Shown: positions 10,491 through 20,660 of the stretch, piece by piece
Position numbering within the stretch: position 1 is the first letter of the stretch
How the letters are laid out: the number at the start of each line of letters is the position of its first letter
Assembly (NCBI GenBank): GCA_013306675.1
Contig: JABLUY010000008.1
Location: 62,001 to 126,000 of the forward strand
Length of the DNA: 64,000 nt
DNA from: Thraustochytrium sp. TN22
Lineage: Eukaryota > Sar > Bigyra > Thraustochytrida > Thraustochytriidae
Direction of reading: 5' to 3'
The notes under the pieces: generated by a model
What the model saw: the letters and a program-made list of their open reading frames with translations, nothing else
The model's database searches: none
What the model was told of the DNA's origin: nothing
Position numbers and translations under genes: made by a program

Positions 10491-12476
10491 ATGGAGGAGA
10501 AGGGCCAGGCCATGGGCGAGGTCGTCCACGAGGTGCGGCCGCACTCGAGCAAGGGCGCCATCGTGGCGAGCCTGCAGAAGTACAAGAAGCTGCACGCCGA
10601 CTCCGTGCAGGACCCGACCGGCTACTGGGGCCGCCTCGCCAAGAAGGAGCTCAAGTGGATGCGCGACTTCGACAAGGTGCGCATCGGCAGCCTGCGCGAC
10701 GGCGACCTGGCGTGGTTCGTCGGCGGCAAGCTGAACGTGACCGAGCAGTGCCTTGACCGCTGGGTTGAGGAGGGCCACGGCGACGACGTTGCCATCATCT
10801 GGGAGAAGGATGAGCCTGGCCAGGCCGAGACCTACACGTACCAGGAGGTGCTCCACAAGGTGTGCCAGATCGCCAACGTCTTCAAGAAGTTCGGCGTCAA
10901 GAAGGGCGACCCGGTCACCCTCTACATGCCTATGATCCCCGAGACGGCCTTCACCATGCTGGCCTGCGCGCGCATCGGCGCCCCGCACTCGGTGGTCTTC
11001 GCCGGCTTCTCCTCGTCGGCCCTGCGCGCCCGCATCGACGACGTGCAGTCCAAGTACGTCATCACCGCCGATGAGGGCCTCCGCGGCGGCCGCATCATCC
11101 CGCTCAAGAAGACCGTGGACGAGTCCATTGAGGGCTGCGACATCATCGAGCGCGTCTTCGTCTTCAAGCGCACCGGCGCCGACGTCAACTTCGTGGAGCC
11201 CCGCGACGTGTGGATGGGCCCGGAGCTCGAGGGCCAGCGCCCGTACTGCCCGCCCGAGGTCATGGACGCGGAGGACCCGCTCTTCTACCTGTACACGTCG
11301 GGCTCCACCGGCAAGCCCAAGGGCCTCATGCACTCCACCGCCGGCTACATCCTGTACGCCCTGCACACGTGCAAGAACATCTTCGACCTGCGCCCGGGCG
11401 ATGTCTACGGCTGCGTTGCCGACGTCGGCTGGATCACCGGCCACACCTACATCGTGTACGGCCCGCTCGCCAACGGCACCACCACCGTCATGTTCGAGTC
11501 CACCCCGCTGTACCCGGACGCCGGCCGCTACTGGGACTGCGTGCAGACGCACCGCATCACCCAGTTCTACACGGCCCCGACCGCCATCCGCGCGCTCATG
11601 CGCGAGGGTGCCGAGTGGCCCAAGAAGTACGACCTGAGCTCGCTCCGCGTGCTCGGCACGGTCGGCGAGCCCATCAACCCGGCCGCCTGGCAGTGGTACT
11701 TCGAGAACATTGGCGAGTCCCGCTGCGCCATTGTCGACACCTACTGGCAGACCGAGACCGGCGGCATCATCGTCACCCCGCTCCCGGGCGCCACCCCGCT
11801 CAAGCCGGGCTCCGCCACCCTGCCCTTCTTCGGCATTGACCTCGAGGTCCTCGACCCGCAGACCGGCAAGGTCATCCCCTTCGTCGAGGGCGAGGAGTCC
11901 TCCGGCGTGCTCTGCATCAGCAAGCCCTGGCCCTCGCTGACCCGCACGGTCTTCAACAACCACGAGCGGTACATGAACACCTACCTCCGCCCGTACCCGG
12001 GGTACTACTTCACCGGCGACGGCGTCACCCGCGACAAGGACGGCTTCTTCTTCGTCACTGGCCGCGTGGATGACGTCCTCAACGTCTCCGGCCACCGCAT
12101 CGGCTCCGCCGAGATCGAGTCCGCCCTCGTCGCGCACAAGGGCGTCGCCGAGTCCGCCGTCGTCGGCTTCCCCCACGAGGTCAAGGGTGAGGGCATCGCC
12201 TGCTACGTCATCCTCCGCCTCGGCTTTGACGAGTCCGAGGACCTCCTCAAGGAGCTCAAGGGCCAGATCCGCACCCACATCGGCCCCTTCGCCTCCCCGG
12301 ACTACATCATCATTACCCCGGGCCTCCCCAAGACCCGCTCAGGCAAGCTCATGCGCCGCGTGCTCCGCAAGATCATCGCCCTCGAGGCCGATCAGCTCGG
12401 CGACACCTCCACCCTCGCCGACCCCTCTGTTGTCGACACCCTCATCGAGAAGGTCGCGACCCTCCGCAAGGCCTAA
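10491..12476 (+). CDS. acetyl-CoA synthetase (AMP-forming)
   Basis: A 661-aa protein of the usual length for eukaryotic AMP-forming acetyl-CoA synthetase (ACS/Acs2 type). It converts acetate, ATP and CoA to acetyl-CoA, AMP and PPi. The adenylate-forming A3 motif YTSGSTGKPKG is at 268-278. The acetate-pocket and nucleotide-binding segments VGWITGHTYIVYGP, DTYWQTETGG and YYFTGDG follow in order, and the acetylation-regulated catalytic lysine is in SGKLMRR (Lys619). The start ATG (MEEKG) is preferred because the upstream open frame is Arg/Gly/Ser-rich leader. No targeting peptide is evident, so it is probably cytosolic or nuclear. Codon use is very strongly C-ending, more so than in most neighbours, which suggests high expression. 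In an oleaginous protist it would feed fatty-acid synthesis and histone acetylation (inference). Confidence 0.97.
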   Translation: MEEKGQAMGEVVHEVRPHSSKGAIVASLQKYKKLHADSVQDPTGYWGRLAKKELKWMRDFDKVRIGSLRDGDLAWFVGGKLNVTEQCLDRWVEEGHGDDVAIIWEKDEPGQAETYTYQEVLHKVCQIANVFKKFGVKKGDPVTLYMPMIPETAFTMLACARIGAPHSVVFAGFSSSALRARIDDVQSKYVITADEGLRGGRIIPLKKTVDESIEGCDIIERVFVFKRTGADVNFVEPRDVWMGPELEGQRPYCPPEVMDAEDPLFYLYTSGSTGKPKGLMHSTAGYILYALHTCKNIFDLRPGDVYGCVADVGWITGHTYIVYGPLANGTTTVMFESTPLYPDAGRYWDCVQTHRITQFYTAPTAIRALMREGAEWPKKYDLSSLRVLGTVGEPINPAAWQWYFENIGESRCAIVDTYWQTETGGIIVTPLPGATPLKPGSATLPFFGIDLEVLDPQTGKVIPFVEGEESSGVLCISKPWPSLTRTVFNNHERYMNTYLRPYPGYYFTGDGVTRDKDGFFFVTGRVDDVLNVSGHRIGSAEIESALVAHKGVAESAVVGFPHEVKGEGIACYVILRLGFDESEDLLKELKGQIRTHIGPFASPDYIIITPGLPKTRSGKLMRRVLRKIIALEADQLGDTSTLADPSVVDTLIEKVATLRKA

Positions 12477-13872
12477 TTTAACTCGCACCATTTAACCAAG
12501 CGCCACATGTGCGCATCATCATAAGATAACTTTCGTCTTTATGCACTTTCGTCTGGATGCACTTCGTCTTTTTTAAAATGCATCAACTCTTTCGTCTTGA
12601 TGCACTCGTGGATGCCGCAAGGAGGATCAACAATGATGCGCAGAGGGAGACTACGGCTGCGCCCTTTGTTGGCTCACACGATGTCCGACAGCGAAACGCA
12701 GTGGCACGTCTCATGCAGAGTAGGTGGTCTTTGGCAACGGCTGCCAGTGAAGCGTCCGAAGAGGCATCCGAGTCGCGCTGGTCCGCATCTGAATTACTGT
12801 ATCTACACTGTGGGCACCATGTACCAAAACAGTCGGAGTCAGGCTGCCGCTCATTACGTTGCGCGCTCCCATCAGTCTTGCCACAGGCTACCTGTCGTCA
12901 ACACATCTCCGACCACTTGCTGAGCAGAGGGTGCTCAATGGCGTTCCCCAGGAGTTCGTCTCCGTTGATCTTCACACTTGTCGTAGTGAGGGCAGAGTCA
13001 TTCCAAGTAGGAGCGTGTTTTTGGAGCCGAGTAGCCTTTTAGGCTCCGCAACACCCGCTCGACGTGGCAACCAGCTCTCAGCTCTATCACAAAACACTTT
13101 CACATCGTTCCTCGCCTGGCCGCTTCGGCCTGCGCGGGCGGGGGCGGGGCTTCATTACCCTTTCAAACTTTCAAAAGAACCTTCATCTTCACCATGTGCT
13201 TCATCACTCGTTCGTCATGAACCACCGACGACAGCAGGGCACCCCGACGCTCGAGAAACGGTACACGAACCAACGAAGCGGTCCTCAAGCTTGTGAGATT
13301 GGTGTTGCGAAATGCCTTCTTTTCGCGGACCAGCCCGTTAGCCAGCTCGCTCCGTGGCCGACGCAGGTCCCGTCTTCCTCCTGTCGGCCAACAGAAGTGC
13401 CTTACAAGAGAAGACCAACTCCGCTGGCTCCGCTGGCTCCGCCAGACAACCTCTCCGCAGGTAGGGAGAGAGCCAAGAAGTTCCTCACAAGAAGAGACCG
13501 CCTCGTGCCAGAGATCAGCAGTGTGACAGTGTCATCATCATCATAAAATTGTGCAGGTTTAGGAATGAACACAGTTGCTAGCAAACAGCCTAGCATCCTC
13601 TAGCTCGCCAGCCGGCCAGCAAACAGCTAGCTCGCCAGGAAGGCTTCGTGGATCGCTGGCTGAAAGCGAGCAGGGTCGAGGCTGCGCCAACAGCGAAGCG
13701 AACAGGCTTTGAGCTTTGCTTCGACCGTACACGAGATGCGCGGCAGTCGCACGCAAGTCGGCACGCAGGGCGCGAGGATAGTCAGAAATATGGTGCCCCG
13801 TAGGAGGCTTGGTGCGTGTATGTGTGAGCGAGGGAGAGAGGGGGAGAGCGACTAGGGAAAGGCGACCAAGGT
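12477..13872. other. intergenic region between convergent genes, with a dispersed-repeat copy
   Basis: About 1.4 kb, less GC-rich than the neighbouring genes. Just after the acetyl-CoA synthetase stop there are four loosely repeated TTCGTCTT...ATGCAC units (12530-12605). Open frames of 80-160 codons are present but none shows a family signal or a convincing start, and they overlap each other. At 13353-13432 there is a sequence that recurs at 17749-17832. I see no supported gene. Confidence 0.45.
13353..13505. repeat. dispersed repeat, copy 1
   Basis: The segment around GTCGGCCAACAGAAGTGCC at 13353-13432 matches 17749-17832 with scattered differences. Its 3' part (CTCACAAGAAGAGACC) recurs once more at about 13482-13500. 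It could be a degraded SINE-like or other interspersed element. No terminal structure or coding capacity is visible. Confidence 0.55.
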
Positions 13873-14614
13873 CTAGCGCGAGTAGTCGTCGTCATCATCA
13901 TCGTAGTCATCGTAGTCATCGTCGTCGTAATCCTCGCCATCGAGCTCGTCGTCGTAGCGGGGGTTGTCAGAGGAGATGCCCTTCTTCTCCTTGAGCTTGT
14001 CAACGGCGGCAGAGAGCACGTTGAGGCGTGCGCCCTTGCCATCGCCGCGCTCGACATCAACCATGTCACCGAGGCGGTCGAGGAGGCCGTTGACCTGGTT
14101 GCGGCGCTCCTTCTCGCGCTTGGACTTCTTCTCCTTGCGCGCCTTGAGGCGCTCCTCTCGCCTGTGCTCGCGCTCCTCCTGCGAGAGGTTCTGCTTGCGC
14201 TTCTTCTTGCCTCCGGACTTGGACTTGGACCGCGAGAACGCGCCGCGCACGTCGTCCAGCGACCACCGCAGCCCGGAAAAGCTCAAGCCGGACGAGTGTC
14301 CGGACCGCTCCCTGTCCCTGTCGCGCGACGACCTCGAGAACGGCGCCCTCAGCAGGTTCTTCACTGCGCGTCCCTCCTCGTCAGTCCTCTCTCTCCTCCA
14401 TCTCCTCGACCCCGCCCCGCCCCGCCCCGCCCCGCCGCGCCGCGCCGCGCCGCGCCGCGCCGCGCCGCGCCGCGCCGCGCCGCGCGGCGCCGCGCCGCCG
14501 CCGCCGCGGTGCCCTCGCTCGCACCGCCGGCGCTCATGCCGCGCCGCGCCACCTACCTTCCTCGATGCTCCAGCGCGAGCCGGACTCCGTCTTGCTGTCG
14601 TGCTTGGGCGCCAT
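13873..14614 (-). CDS. basic helix-loop-helix protein (two exons)
   Basis: The coding sequence joins exon 1 (14614 down to 14557, starting MAPKHDSK) to exon 2 (14363 down to 13873), giving 182 aa. The 193-nt intron has donor AAG|GTAGGT and acceptor CGCAG|TG. Splicing is supported because it joins the two halves of RWSIEEV (14-20), a motif repeated in exon 2 as RWSLDDV (52-58). Residues 95-147 look like a bHLH domain. The basic region KKSKREKERRNQVN has the E-R-R arrangement of E-box-binding proteins, followed by helix 1 LLDRLGDMV, a short loop and helix 2 LNVLSAAVDKLKEKK. The tail (158-180) is an Asp/Tyr-rich acidic run. A nuclear DNA-binding role is inferred from the domain. Confidence 0.8.
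14364..14556 (-). other. intron of the bHLH gene, filled with a CGCCG repeat
   Basis: A GT-AG intron of 193 nt that splits the codon of Val20 after its first base. Much of it (14410-14490) is a CCGCC/CGCGC pentanucleotide array. It is the only clear spliceosomal intron I can define in the window. Confidence 0.75.
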
Positions 14615-17600
14615 CCGCGCCCCGCCGCCGCCGCCGCCGGCCGCCGCCGCTGCCGCCGCGCCGCCGCCGCCGCCGCCGCGCGCGCCTCCGTTTCTGCTCT
14701 GCCTTGCCTGTGGCGCGCGCGGTCGGGTCGGGTCGCGGGCGCGTGCGGCACGCGCCGCCGGGCGCGCCGGCGCGCGGGCCGCAAGTCGAGTATCCGGGTT
14801 TGCGCCCTTGCGCGCGCGCGCGCGCCGGGCGATAGCCCAGTGTCCTGGGCGCGGCAAAGGCGCGGCAAGTCAAGTAAGTTAGCCTGAGGTCTGCCGCGCC
14901 GCGCCGTCACGGTCGCAGCCCCGTGCCTCGAGTCGAGGCGCCTCCGCTTGCCAAGCTCGCCCGCGCTCGCGCCGCGCCGCCCGGCGCGACTCGGAGCGGG
15001 GCCCCGCCGCGCGCTCGCTCAGGCTCTCTGCCTCTGCCTCGCGCGCGGCCCGCGCCGCCGAAGATGGCGCCGCGGCGCTGCTGCCCGGCTGGCGGGCCTG
15101 CTGGAGGAGGAGGAGGAGGCGGAGCAGGCCGAGACGTGTGGCGCTGGCGACGGGCGCACGCCCGGTTTTGCGCGCGGACGGCGGGGAGCGGGCGGGAGCA
15201 GCCCGGTTTGCCTGGCAGTGAGCGAGCGTGAGAGCGACTCGGAGGCTGAGCGAGGACCTGGTCCAAGTTCTCAAGTTCTCGAGAGTCGAGACTCGCTGTC
15301 GCCGCCTCGGAGCAGGGCCTGGCCTGCCAGTCATGGTCACGGTGCGCGGCGGCGAGCGGCGGCGAGCCTGAGCAGCGGCGAGCCGCGAACTTGAAGTTGT
15401 TGAGCAATGCACGCGGCGCGCGAGGCACACAGGCACGCAGCGGTGGCGGCGAGCGAGCGCGAGCGAAGACAGTGGCATCAAGTCGCGTGTCGCACACCGC
15501 CACAGACCGGGATCTGGACGCCGCACGCTGCAAGGTGGACTCGGAACTTGAAGGGTCGCCTTGAAGGCCCTCGCGTCTGCTCTTTTGCAAAGGCGAAGCC
15601 GCATGTTCCGCGACGCTGCCTGACCGTCCATGGCCATGGGACACCTTGTGTCTTGCATTCGCAAGAGTGGCATACATGCCAGAGAGGGCGAGATTTTATC
15701 ATCCTGCACTTGGGCCGGCCTTTTCGATGCTTTCGTGAAGCGGCGTTGTCGCTGTGCTTGCTCACAGCCGTTGCTTCTGCTGAGCAAAGGCAGTGCAGTT
15801 CTTGCCGCCGTTGGGGCTGCTTCTGAGCCAGCGCATGGCTGTTGCGGTCTGCTTTCCAATTTTCACGGAATCACGTAAGTTAGGATCGAGGCGACGAGCG
15901 TCACATGAAGACGAGCAAAAAAAGATCGAGTCGTCAACGGCGAGCACGACCCAATCCACGGCCTGGCTCAGCTCCTGCTGCTAATTCAGCTGCAAGAAAG
16001 CTTCTCTCGACGCGCAATCAGCTCGTCATTTTCGTGACTCTGGCCTCAGGCTCCCTCTGAGCCAAAGGCCTCCAGCTAGATTTTCGACCTCGCCATCGCC
16101 AGGTAAAAGGCCAGCCACATCTTCGACCACGACTCCAGCCAATCCCGACCCACCTCCGCTAGGCCCGCGGGCGGCCTATCGACGTCGTGCAGCCGCACTG
16201 CAGCCCCATCCTCGACAGGAAGTCTTGCCATGCGGTCCAGGCTCGCGTGGCGAGCCGGCATTTCCCAGGCGTGGTGGAGAGGCTTCGTGGATCGAAGAAG
16301 CCTCGCCCGCGCCGGGCTAGGGCAGTTATCGCTGGGGAGCCTCCGAGTCTTTTCGTGCCTCTCCATTTCTGTTGGGGCCTCTCCGAACGGGGCTGGTCGA
16401 TGGCGCTCGGCGTCGCCTGGCCTCAGCTGCTGATTCATGCCGAAAGCAACCTAAAGCTCAAGGCTCCGAGTCGGCCCCAGACCCGGCCACTGACAGTGAC
16501 AGACCGGCCGGCAACTCGGACTTCTCTACTAGTAAGTTAGAGCTAGCTAGCTAGATGCGGTTGGCCCACTGGGCCTGGTTGGAGTGTGAATGCGCAGCCA
16601 GATGCCTCATCTTCAACTTGAATAAGACACGTCAGCCGGCCGGCCAGCCAGGCCAGGCTTCGAGCGCAACCCTGTCGACGACTGGGGACGAGAGCTTCCG
16701 AGTCACCGGCCCTTCTACCCTTTGCGCCGCGACCAGAAGGCGGGTGCGGAGCTGCACTTGAAGCGCTCTGGCAGGCGACGGCAGGCAGGCAGGCGTCCTC
16801 CGGATCGCCGTCAGCAGGAGTTGCGCTGTTCCCCCTCGCCGGCCGTGGCGGCGTGGCCGTCACCTCGCCCGCGCTCCTAACCATCCGAGTCAGCGCGCCA
16901 CGGTCGGTCTGCCGCGGCGTCCAGGCATCCTGGGCACCGGACTCGGTTCTCAGGCAATGAGTTGGAGCCGGGTCGCGAACCCCAGGTCTTTCAGCTGGGT
17001 CTTTCTTTTTCACTTTCTTTGCGCGCCGCCGGCGCCGGGCTTCAAGACGTCAACTTGCCAAGCAGTTTGCCGGCTTGTGGGTTCTTGCTCACGCGGCTGC
17101 TTCGTTGGGGGGGAGGCGCTCGTAGCGCCGCGCCGGCGCGGCAACGACGTACGTTCACAGGTCAAGGCCTCGCTCCCCGCTCGGCACCCTCACGGCCCGT
17201 CGCGGCCCGGCCGTTCCGGGTCGGCACGAGTCGCTACGCCTTGGTGAGTTCGAGTCGCCCCGACCCGCGCTCAGCTGGCCCCGGTCGCTCAGTCACTGTT
17301 GTCGCGAAAATGGCAACCAACGCCCCTTTCAGGACGGCTCCCGAAACCGAGGCAACGCCTACGTTGCGCGCCCGGCCGGTGGAGGCCAAGCCACGCCAGC
17401 GGCGCGGAGGACGAGTTCGCTGCGCGCCCTGGCCCTGGGCGTCCGGGGCGCCCAGGCGCCTCCTCTTCAACGGTTCATTCCAGATACAACACACGAGAAC
17501 TGCCCCCCTGCGCGTGAGCGCAAGCACAGGCTGCTTCATTCAGGGCTTCCCCCCCCCTCTTCACTGTTGGTTGGCTAACATAAGCGAACTCATGCCGTGT

Positions 17601-18549
17601 GTTCGTGGACGCATGCCTGGCTCGAGCCCCAACCGCCTTCACGGACACAGAAGAAGAGAGGCTGAACTTCCTACTCGGAAGTTGCCACGCGACGTGGATT
17701 TCCCTTGGAGTAGCACGCTAGTAGCTAGCCTTCTTCAGACAGCTCCCTTGCCGGCCGCGGCTGGTCCCGGCCACGGCTTCCTCCCGTGGGCCAACAGAGG
17801 TGCCTCACAAGAAGAGACCACCTCCGGGCTGTGGCAGCGCGCCCCGACGTCCGCAGCCGCGAGTCGACGGTCGGCCACCGGCCGGGGCCCGCCCCACCCC
17901 CTGCTGCAAAATCCATGAGCCGCGCCGCGCTGCGCGGCCTGCGCCGGCCCACCCGTCGAGCCAAGCCGCAATCTCTTGACTTTCTGTTGGGTGAAGAGAG
18001 AACCTCGAGGGAGGTCGCCAAGGCAGCGCCGCAGAGAGAGGGCAGGGCAGGGCACGTCAACCAGCCGACTGCCCTTTTCAACGCTGGTTGCGGAGTGCGA
18101 GCTAGTAGCTAGCTAGCTACTAGCCAGCTAGCGGGGCCGGAGGAATCCCTGGCAGCAGCCGAGGCGACCGCGGCAGACTCGGGCAGAGGTAAATCTGCCT
18201 CCTCTTCTACCAACCAGCCGCGCCCGCGTGATCGAGGTCTCTGCGAGTCGAGGAAGTGAGTGCGCGAGCGAGTCGCGCGTGCTGGGCCTAACGTTACACC
18301 TGTTAACACCAGGCTCTGTACTAGCCTGAGTAGGTACGAAAGGCAGTCAGGGCCTGCCTTCAGCCTGGCATGGCAGCGAGGAGAAAAAGAACGCGGCTCT
18401 CTGTGCATTCGAGTCGCGCGCCCTCCGGCAAACGCCAAAACCTCGAGCAGCCAGAACGAGCAAGCAGCAGACGCTTCTCTGCTTCTGCGCTCTTGTGGTC
18501 GCTCGCTCGCTCGCTCGTGCGTGCGTGGTGCAGCTGGTCGGCCGCCGTC
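14615..18549. other. long gene-poor intergenic region
   Basis: About 3.9 kb with no gene I can support. Long frames on both strands (for example 16962-17918) are Arg/Pro/Ser-rich, overlap one another and show no domain. It contains AGCTAGCT clusters at 16541-16555, 17719-17731 and 18099-18130, and the second copy of a dispersed repeat at 17749-17832. The first few hundred bases presumably hold the bHLH promoter. Confidence 0.5.
17749..17832. repeat. dispersed repeat, copy 2
   Basis: This matches 13353-13432 in the same orientation, including the shared core GGCCAACAGA(G/A)GTGCCT(C/T)ACAAG. The two copies sit 4.3 kb apart on either side of the bHLH gene. Confidence 0.55.
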
Positions 18550-18831
18550 ATGGGCAGCGAGGGTCTTTCGCCGCACGAGCTGGCCTTCGTGCAGAGCATG
18601 CTTGCAAGGTACGGGGGCACCGAGGCCTTCTGGCGGCGCCGTGTGCTGGAGATGCGCACTGCTGGCTACAGCAGCAACCCGGCCGGCCCGACCCTGCATC
18701 ATCAGCAACACCAGCAGCTTGTGGCGGCGCCGCCGCACCTTCGCGTGCGGCGGCCGGCCATGGCCGTGCTCCCGTACTATGACGCAGCCACGGGCAAGTG
18801 CTACCCGGACAAGCCCAAGACTCAGCACTGA
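18550..18831 (+). CDS. small hypothetical protein, 93 aa
   Basis: The ATG at 18550 is preceded by GCCGTC and opens a frame of 93 codons ending in TGA. The N-terminal half is predicted amphipathic helix (LSPHELAFVQSMLARYGG...WRRRVLEM). A His/Gln-rich segment (HHQQHQQ) and a short C-terminal PYYDAATGKCYPDKP follow. The frame is open further upstream, but that translation is Arg/Ser-rich. I recognise no family. Clean composition and a sensible start make it a plausible small gene, but evidence is limited to the frame itself. Confidence 0.45.
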   Translation: MGSEGLSPHELAFVQSMLARYGGTEAFWRRRVLEMRTAGYSSNPAGPTLHHQQHQQLVAAPPHLRVRRPAMAVLPYYDAATGKCYPDKPKTQH

Positions 18832-19259
18832 AGCAACATCGCGTTGAGCACGTGCGCAGCTGTCCGTAGCATCGCTCACTCGCTCGTGCGCCAGTTCGCT
18901 CGCTGGCCTGTCTTCCGTCATTACCGCCAAGTACATAGTTTTCACACACGCAAGCCAAGAGAGCTCGCCCTCGTCGCCCCTCCCTTTGTTGTCGATAGGC
19001 CCGAGAGCGTGCCGGCGCGGTAATGTCACACAATAGCTCATTCCCATCGAGCCGAGCTGAGCGTCTTTTGCAAGAATGCGGCCAGCTCTCCGCAAAGTAA
19101 AATGACCAGGCACACATGAACGAACCCGCATAGCTGCAAAAGAAAGGAAAGACTTTGATGACCGCACGGTTCGTTGGTGTCTGTCTATACAAAGAAGCGT
19201 ACGCAGGGCTGCACGCTACGAGCTGTTCGCTACGAAAGCTGTTAGCTGCGAGCTGCACC
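18832..19259. other. intergenic region between convergent genes
   Basis: About 430 bp between two convergent stops. I see no gene or structured repeat in it; it is presumably the two 3' UTRs. Confidence 0.5.
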
Positions 19260-20660
19260 TCACTGCTGCAGCTGCTTGCGGTGCTTCTTGGCTGAGATGA
19301 CGGCGTTCATGCGATCCATGAAGAGCGACATGGCCTGCATCGAGGCGGCCGCATAGCAAATGCGAAAGTAGCCAGGCTCGGAGAAGTGGCAGTCGCGGCC
19401 AGGCGTGGCGAGGATCTTGCTCTTGGCGAACTCGTCGAAAAGCGCGCGCTCCGCATCCCAGGTGGGCTCGTCCAGAAACTGACGCAGATCCGCCATGAAG
19501 AAGAGCGACGCCGTGGGCCTGTAGTACGGGACCCCCATCTCGTTGAGCTTCTTCTGCACCGCGTCACAAGCCTTGCGCAGCCGGCGGTTGCTCTCCTTGG
19601 TGTAGCTGCGCACGAAGTCGAGATCGCCAATCAACTCGTACAGCACAGCCTGCGCCGCAGACGAGACGCCGGAAAAGCCGCTCGTGTTGGACACGGCCTG
19701 AACGAGATCCTTGTTCTCGGAGTAAATGAAGCCGATGCGGTGGCCGCTGAGGCCAAAGTCCTTGGACATGCCGTAGAGCACGTGAATGTCGGGACCCGAC
19801 GCCACGTTGAGCACGCTCACGTGCGGCTGGTCGCCCTCGCGAAGGCTGTGGCAGTCGCCCGCGTAGATCTCGTCGCTCACAAGGTGCAGGCCGTACTTGC
19901 GCACGAAGGTCACCACAGTGTGCAGCTCATCCACGGTGTGCGCGAAGCCGAGCGGGTTCTCAGGGTTGGTGAGCAAGAAGATCTTGGGCGTCAGGCCCTT
20001 GGCCTTGGCGTCCGCCATGGACTTCTCCAGCGAGGCCTCCGTGATGCGCCACACCTCCGGAATGCCCGGGACATTGGCCGGCTGATGCTTGATGGCCACC
20101 TTCTCCATCGGCGCGCGCACCGGCACCACGCCGTCACGCGCGTGCAGGTCGTGGTCGAACGCCGGGTAGTACGGCGCCGGGATAATGCAGGCATCGCCCG
20201 GATCCGCCAGCATGTACGCGATCATGTCCACGGCGCTCGTCACGCCCGGCGTCAGGCACACGCAGTCCGGATCCAGCTCGCGATCGGGGCCCACGACCAG
20301 CTCCTGCATGAGGCCCACCACCTTCTCGCGCACGTTACGCGCGCCGCGCATGTCGCCGTAGTAGGGCGAGAACTTCTCGTGCTCGCCCTTCTCGCTCAGC
20401 TTGCGGTGCGCCTCCTGCAGCTTCGGCTGCATCATGTCCTCGTACACCAGCTTATTCTCCGCAGCAGCCGCGACCACCCAGCCGCCCGGGTTCGTCTCCG
20501 GGTCATACAGGTCGCTCAGCGCCGCCAGCACCTCCGGCAGATACGAGAGGCCCGGCTTGGTCGCCTCCTGCCCGCGCGAGCTCAGCCCCGGGCCCTTGCC
20601 GTCGTTGCCCTGCGCCTCCGCGCCGCCGCGCCACCCCACGCCGCCCACCACGTTGCCCAT
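19260..20660 (-). CDS. ACC-synthase-like class I aminotransferase
   Basis: A 466-aa fold-type I PLP enzyme. The Schiff-base lysine is Lys300 in YGMSKDFGLSGHRIG, closely matching the SLSKDMG of 1-aminocyclopropane-1-carboxylate synthases and related proteins. Other family segments are SPYYGDMRGARNVREKV (about 98-114), the PLP-phosphate region TPGVTSAVDM, PAPYYPAFD, the TNPENPLG motif with its conserved Asn (about 231-238), and VSDEIYAGD (the Asp that pairs with the PLP nitrogen). In plants such proteins make ACC from S-adenosylmethionine. In animals and many protists ACC-synthase-like proteins lack that activity and may act as ordinary transaminases. Sequence alone does not decide the substrate. 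The N-terminus is Gly-rich with no targeting signal. The upstream region is shared with a divergent 140-aa gene. Confidence 0.88.
   Translation of the reverse strand: MGNVVGGVGWRGGAEAQGNDGKGPGLSSRGQEATKPGLSYLPEVLAALSDLYDPETNPGGWVVAAAAENKLVYEDMMQPKLQEAHRKLSEKGEHEKFSPYYGDMRGARNVREKVVGLMQELVVGPDRELDPDCVCLTPGVTSAVDMIAYMLADPGDACIIPAPYYPAFDHDLHARDGVVPVRAPMEKVAIKHQPANVPGIPEVWRITEASLEKSMADAKAKGLTPKIFLLTNPENPLGFAHTVDELHTVVTFVRKYGLHLVSDEIYAGDCHSLREGDQPHVSVLNVASGPDIHVLYGMSKDFGLSGHRIGFIYSENKDLVQAVSNTSGFSGVSSAAQAVLYELIGDLDFVRSYTKESNRRLRKACDAVQKKLNEMGVPYYRPTASLFFMADLRQFLDEPTWDAERALFDEFAKSKILATPGRDCHFSEPGYFRICYAAASMQAMSLFMDRMNAVISAKKHRKQLQQ

Noticed and set aside
10227-12278. A 683-codon open frame antisense to acetyl-CoA synthetase.
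   Set aside because: It is a codon-bias shadow; the sense strand encodes a textbook acetyl-CoA synthetase.
12557-13042. A 161-codon frame after acetyl-CoA synthetase, considered as a possible mobile-element fragment.
   Set aside because: No family motif, overlapped by frames of equal length, and no terminal repeats could be defined.
16962-17918. A 318-codon open frame in the gene-poor region.
   Set aside because: No domain, Arg/Pro/Ser-rich, overlapped by other frames, and it runs through a dispersed repeat.
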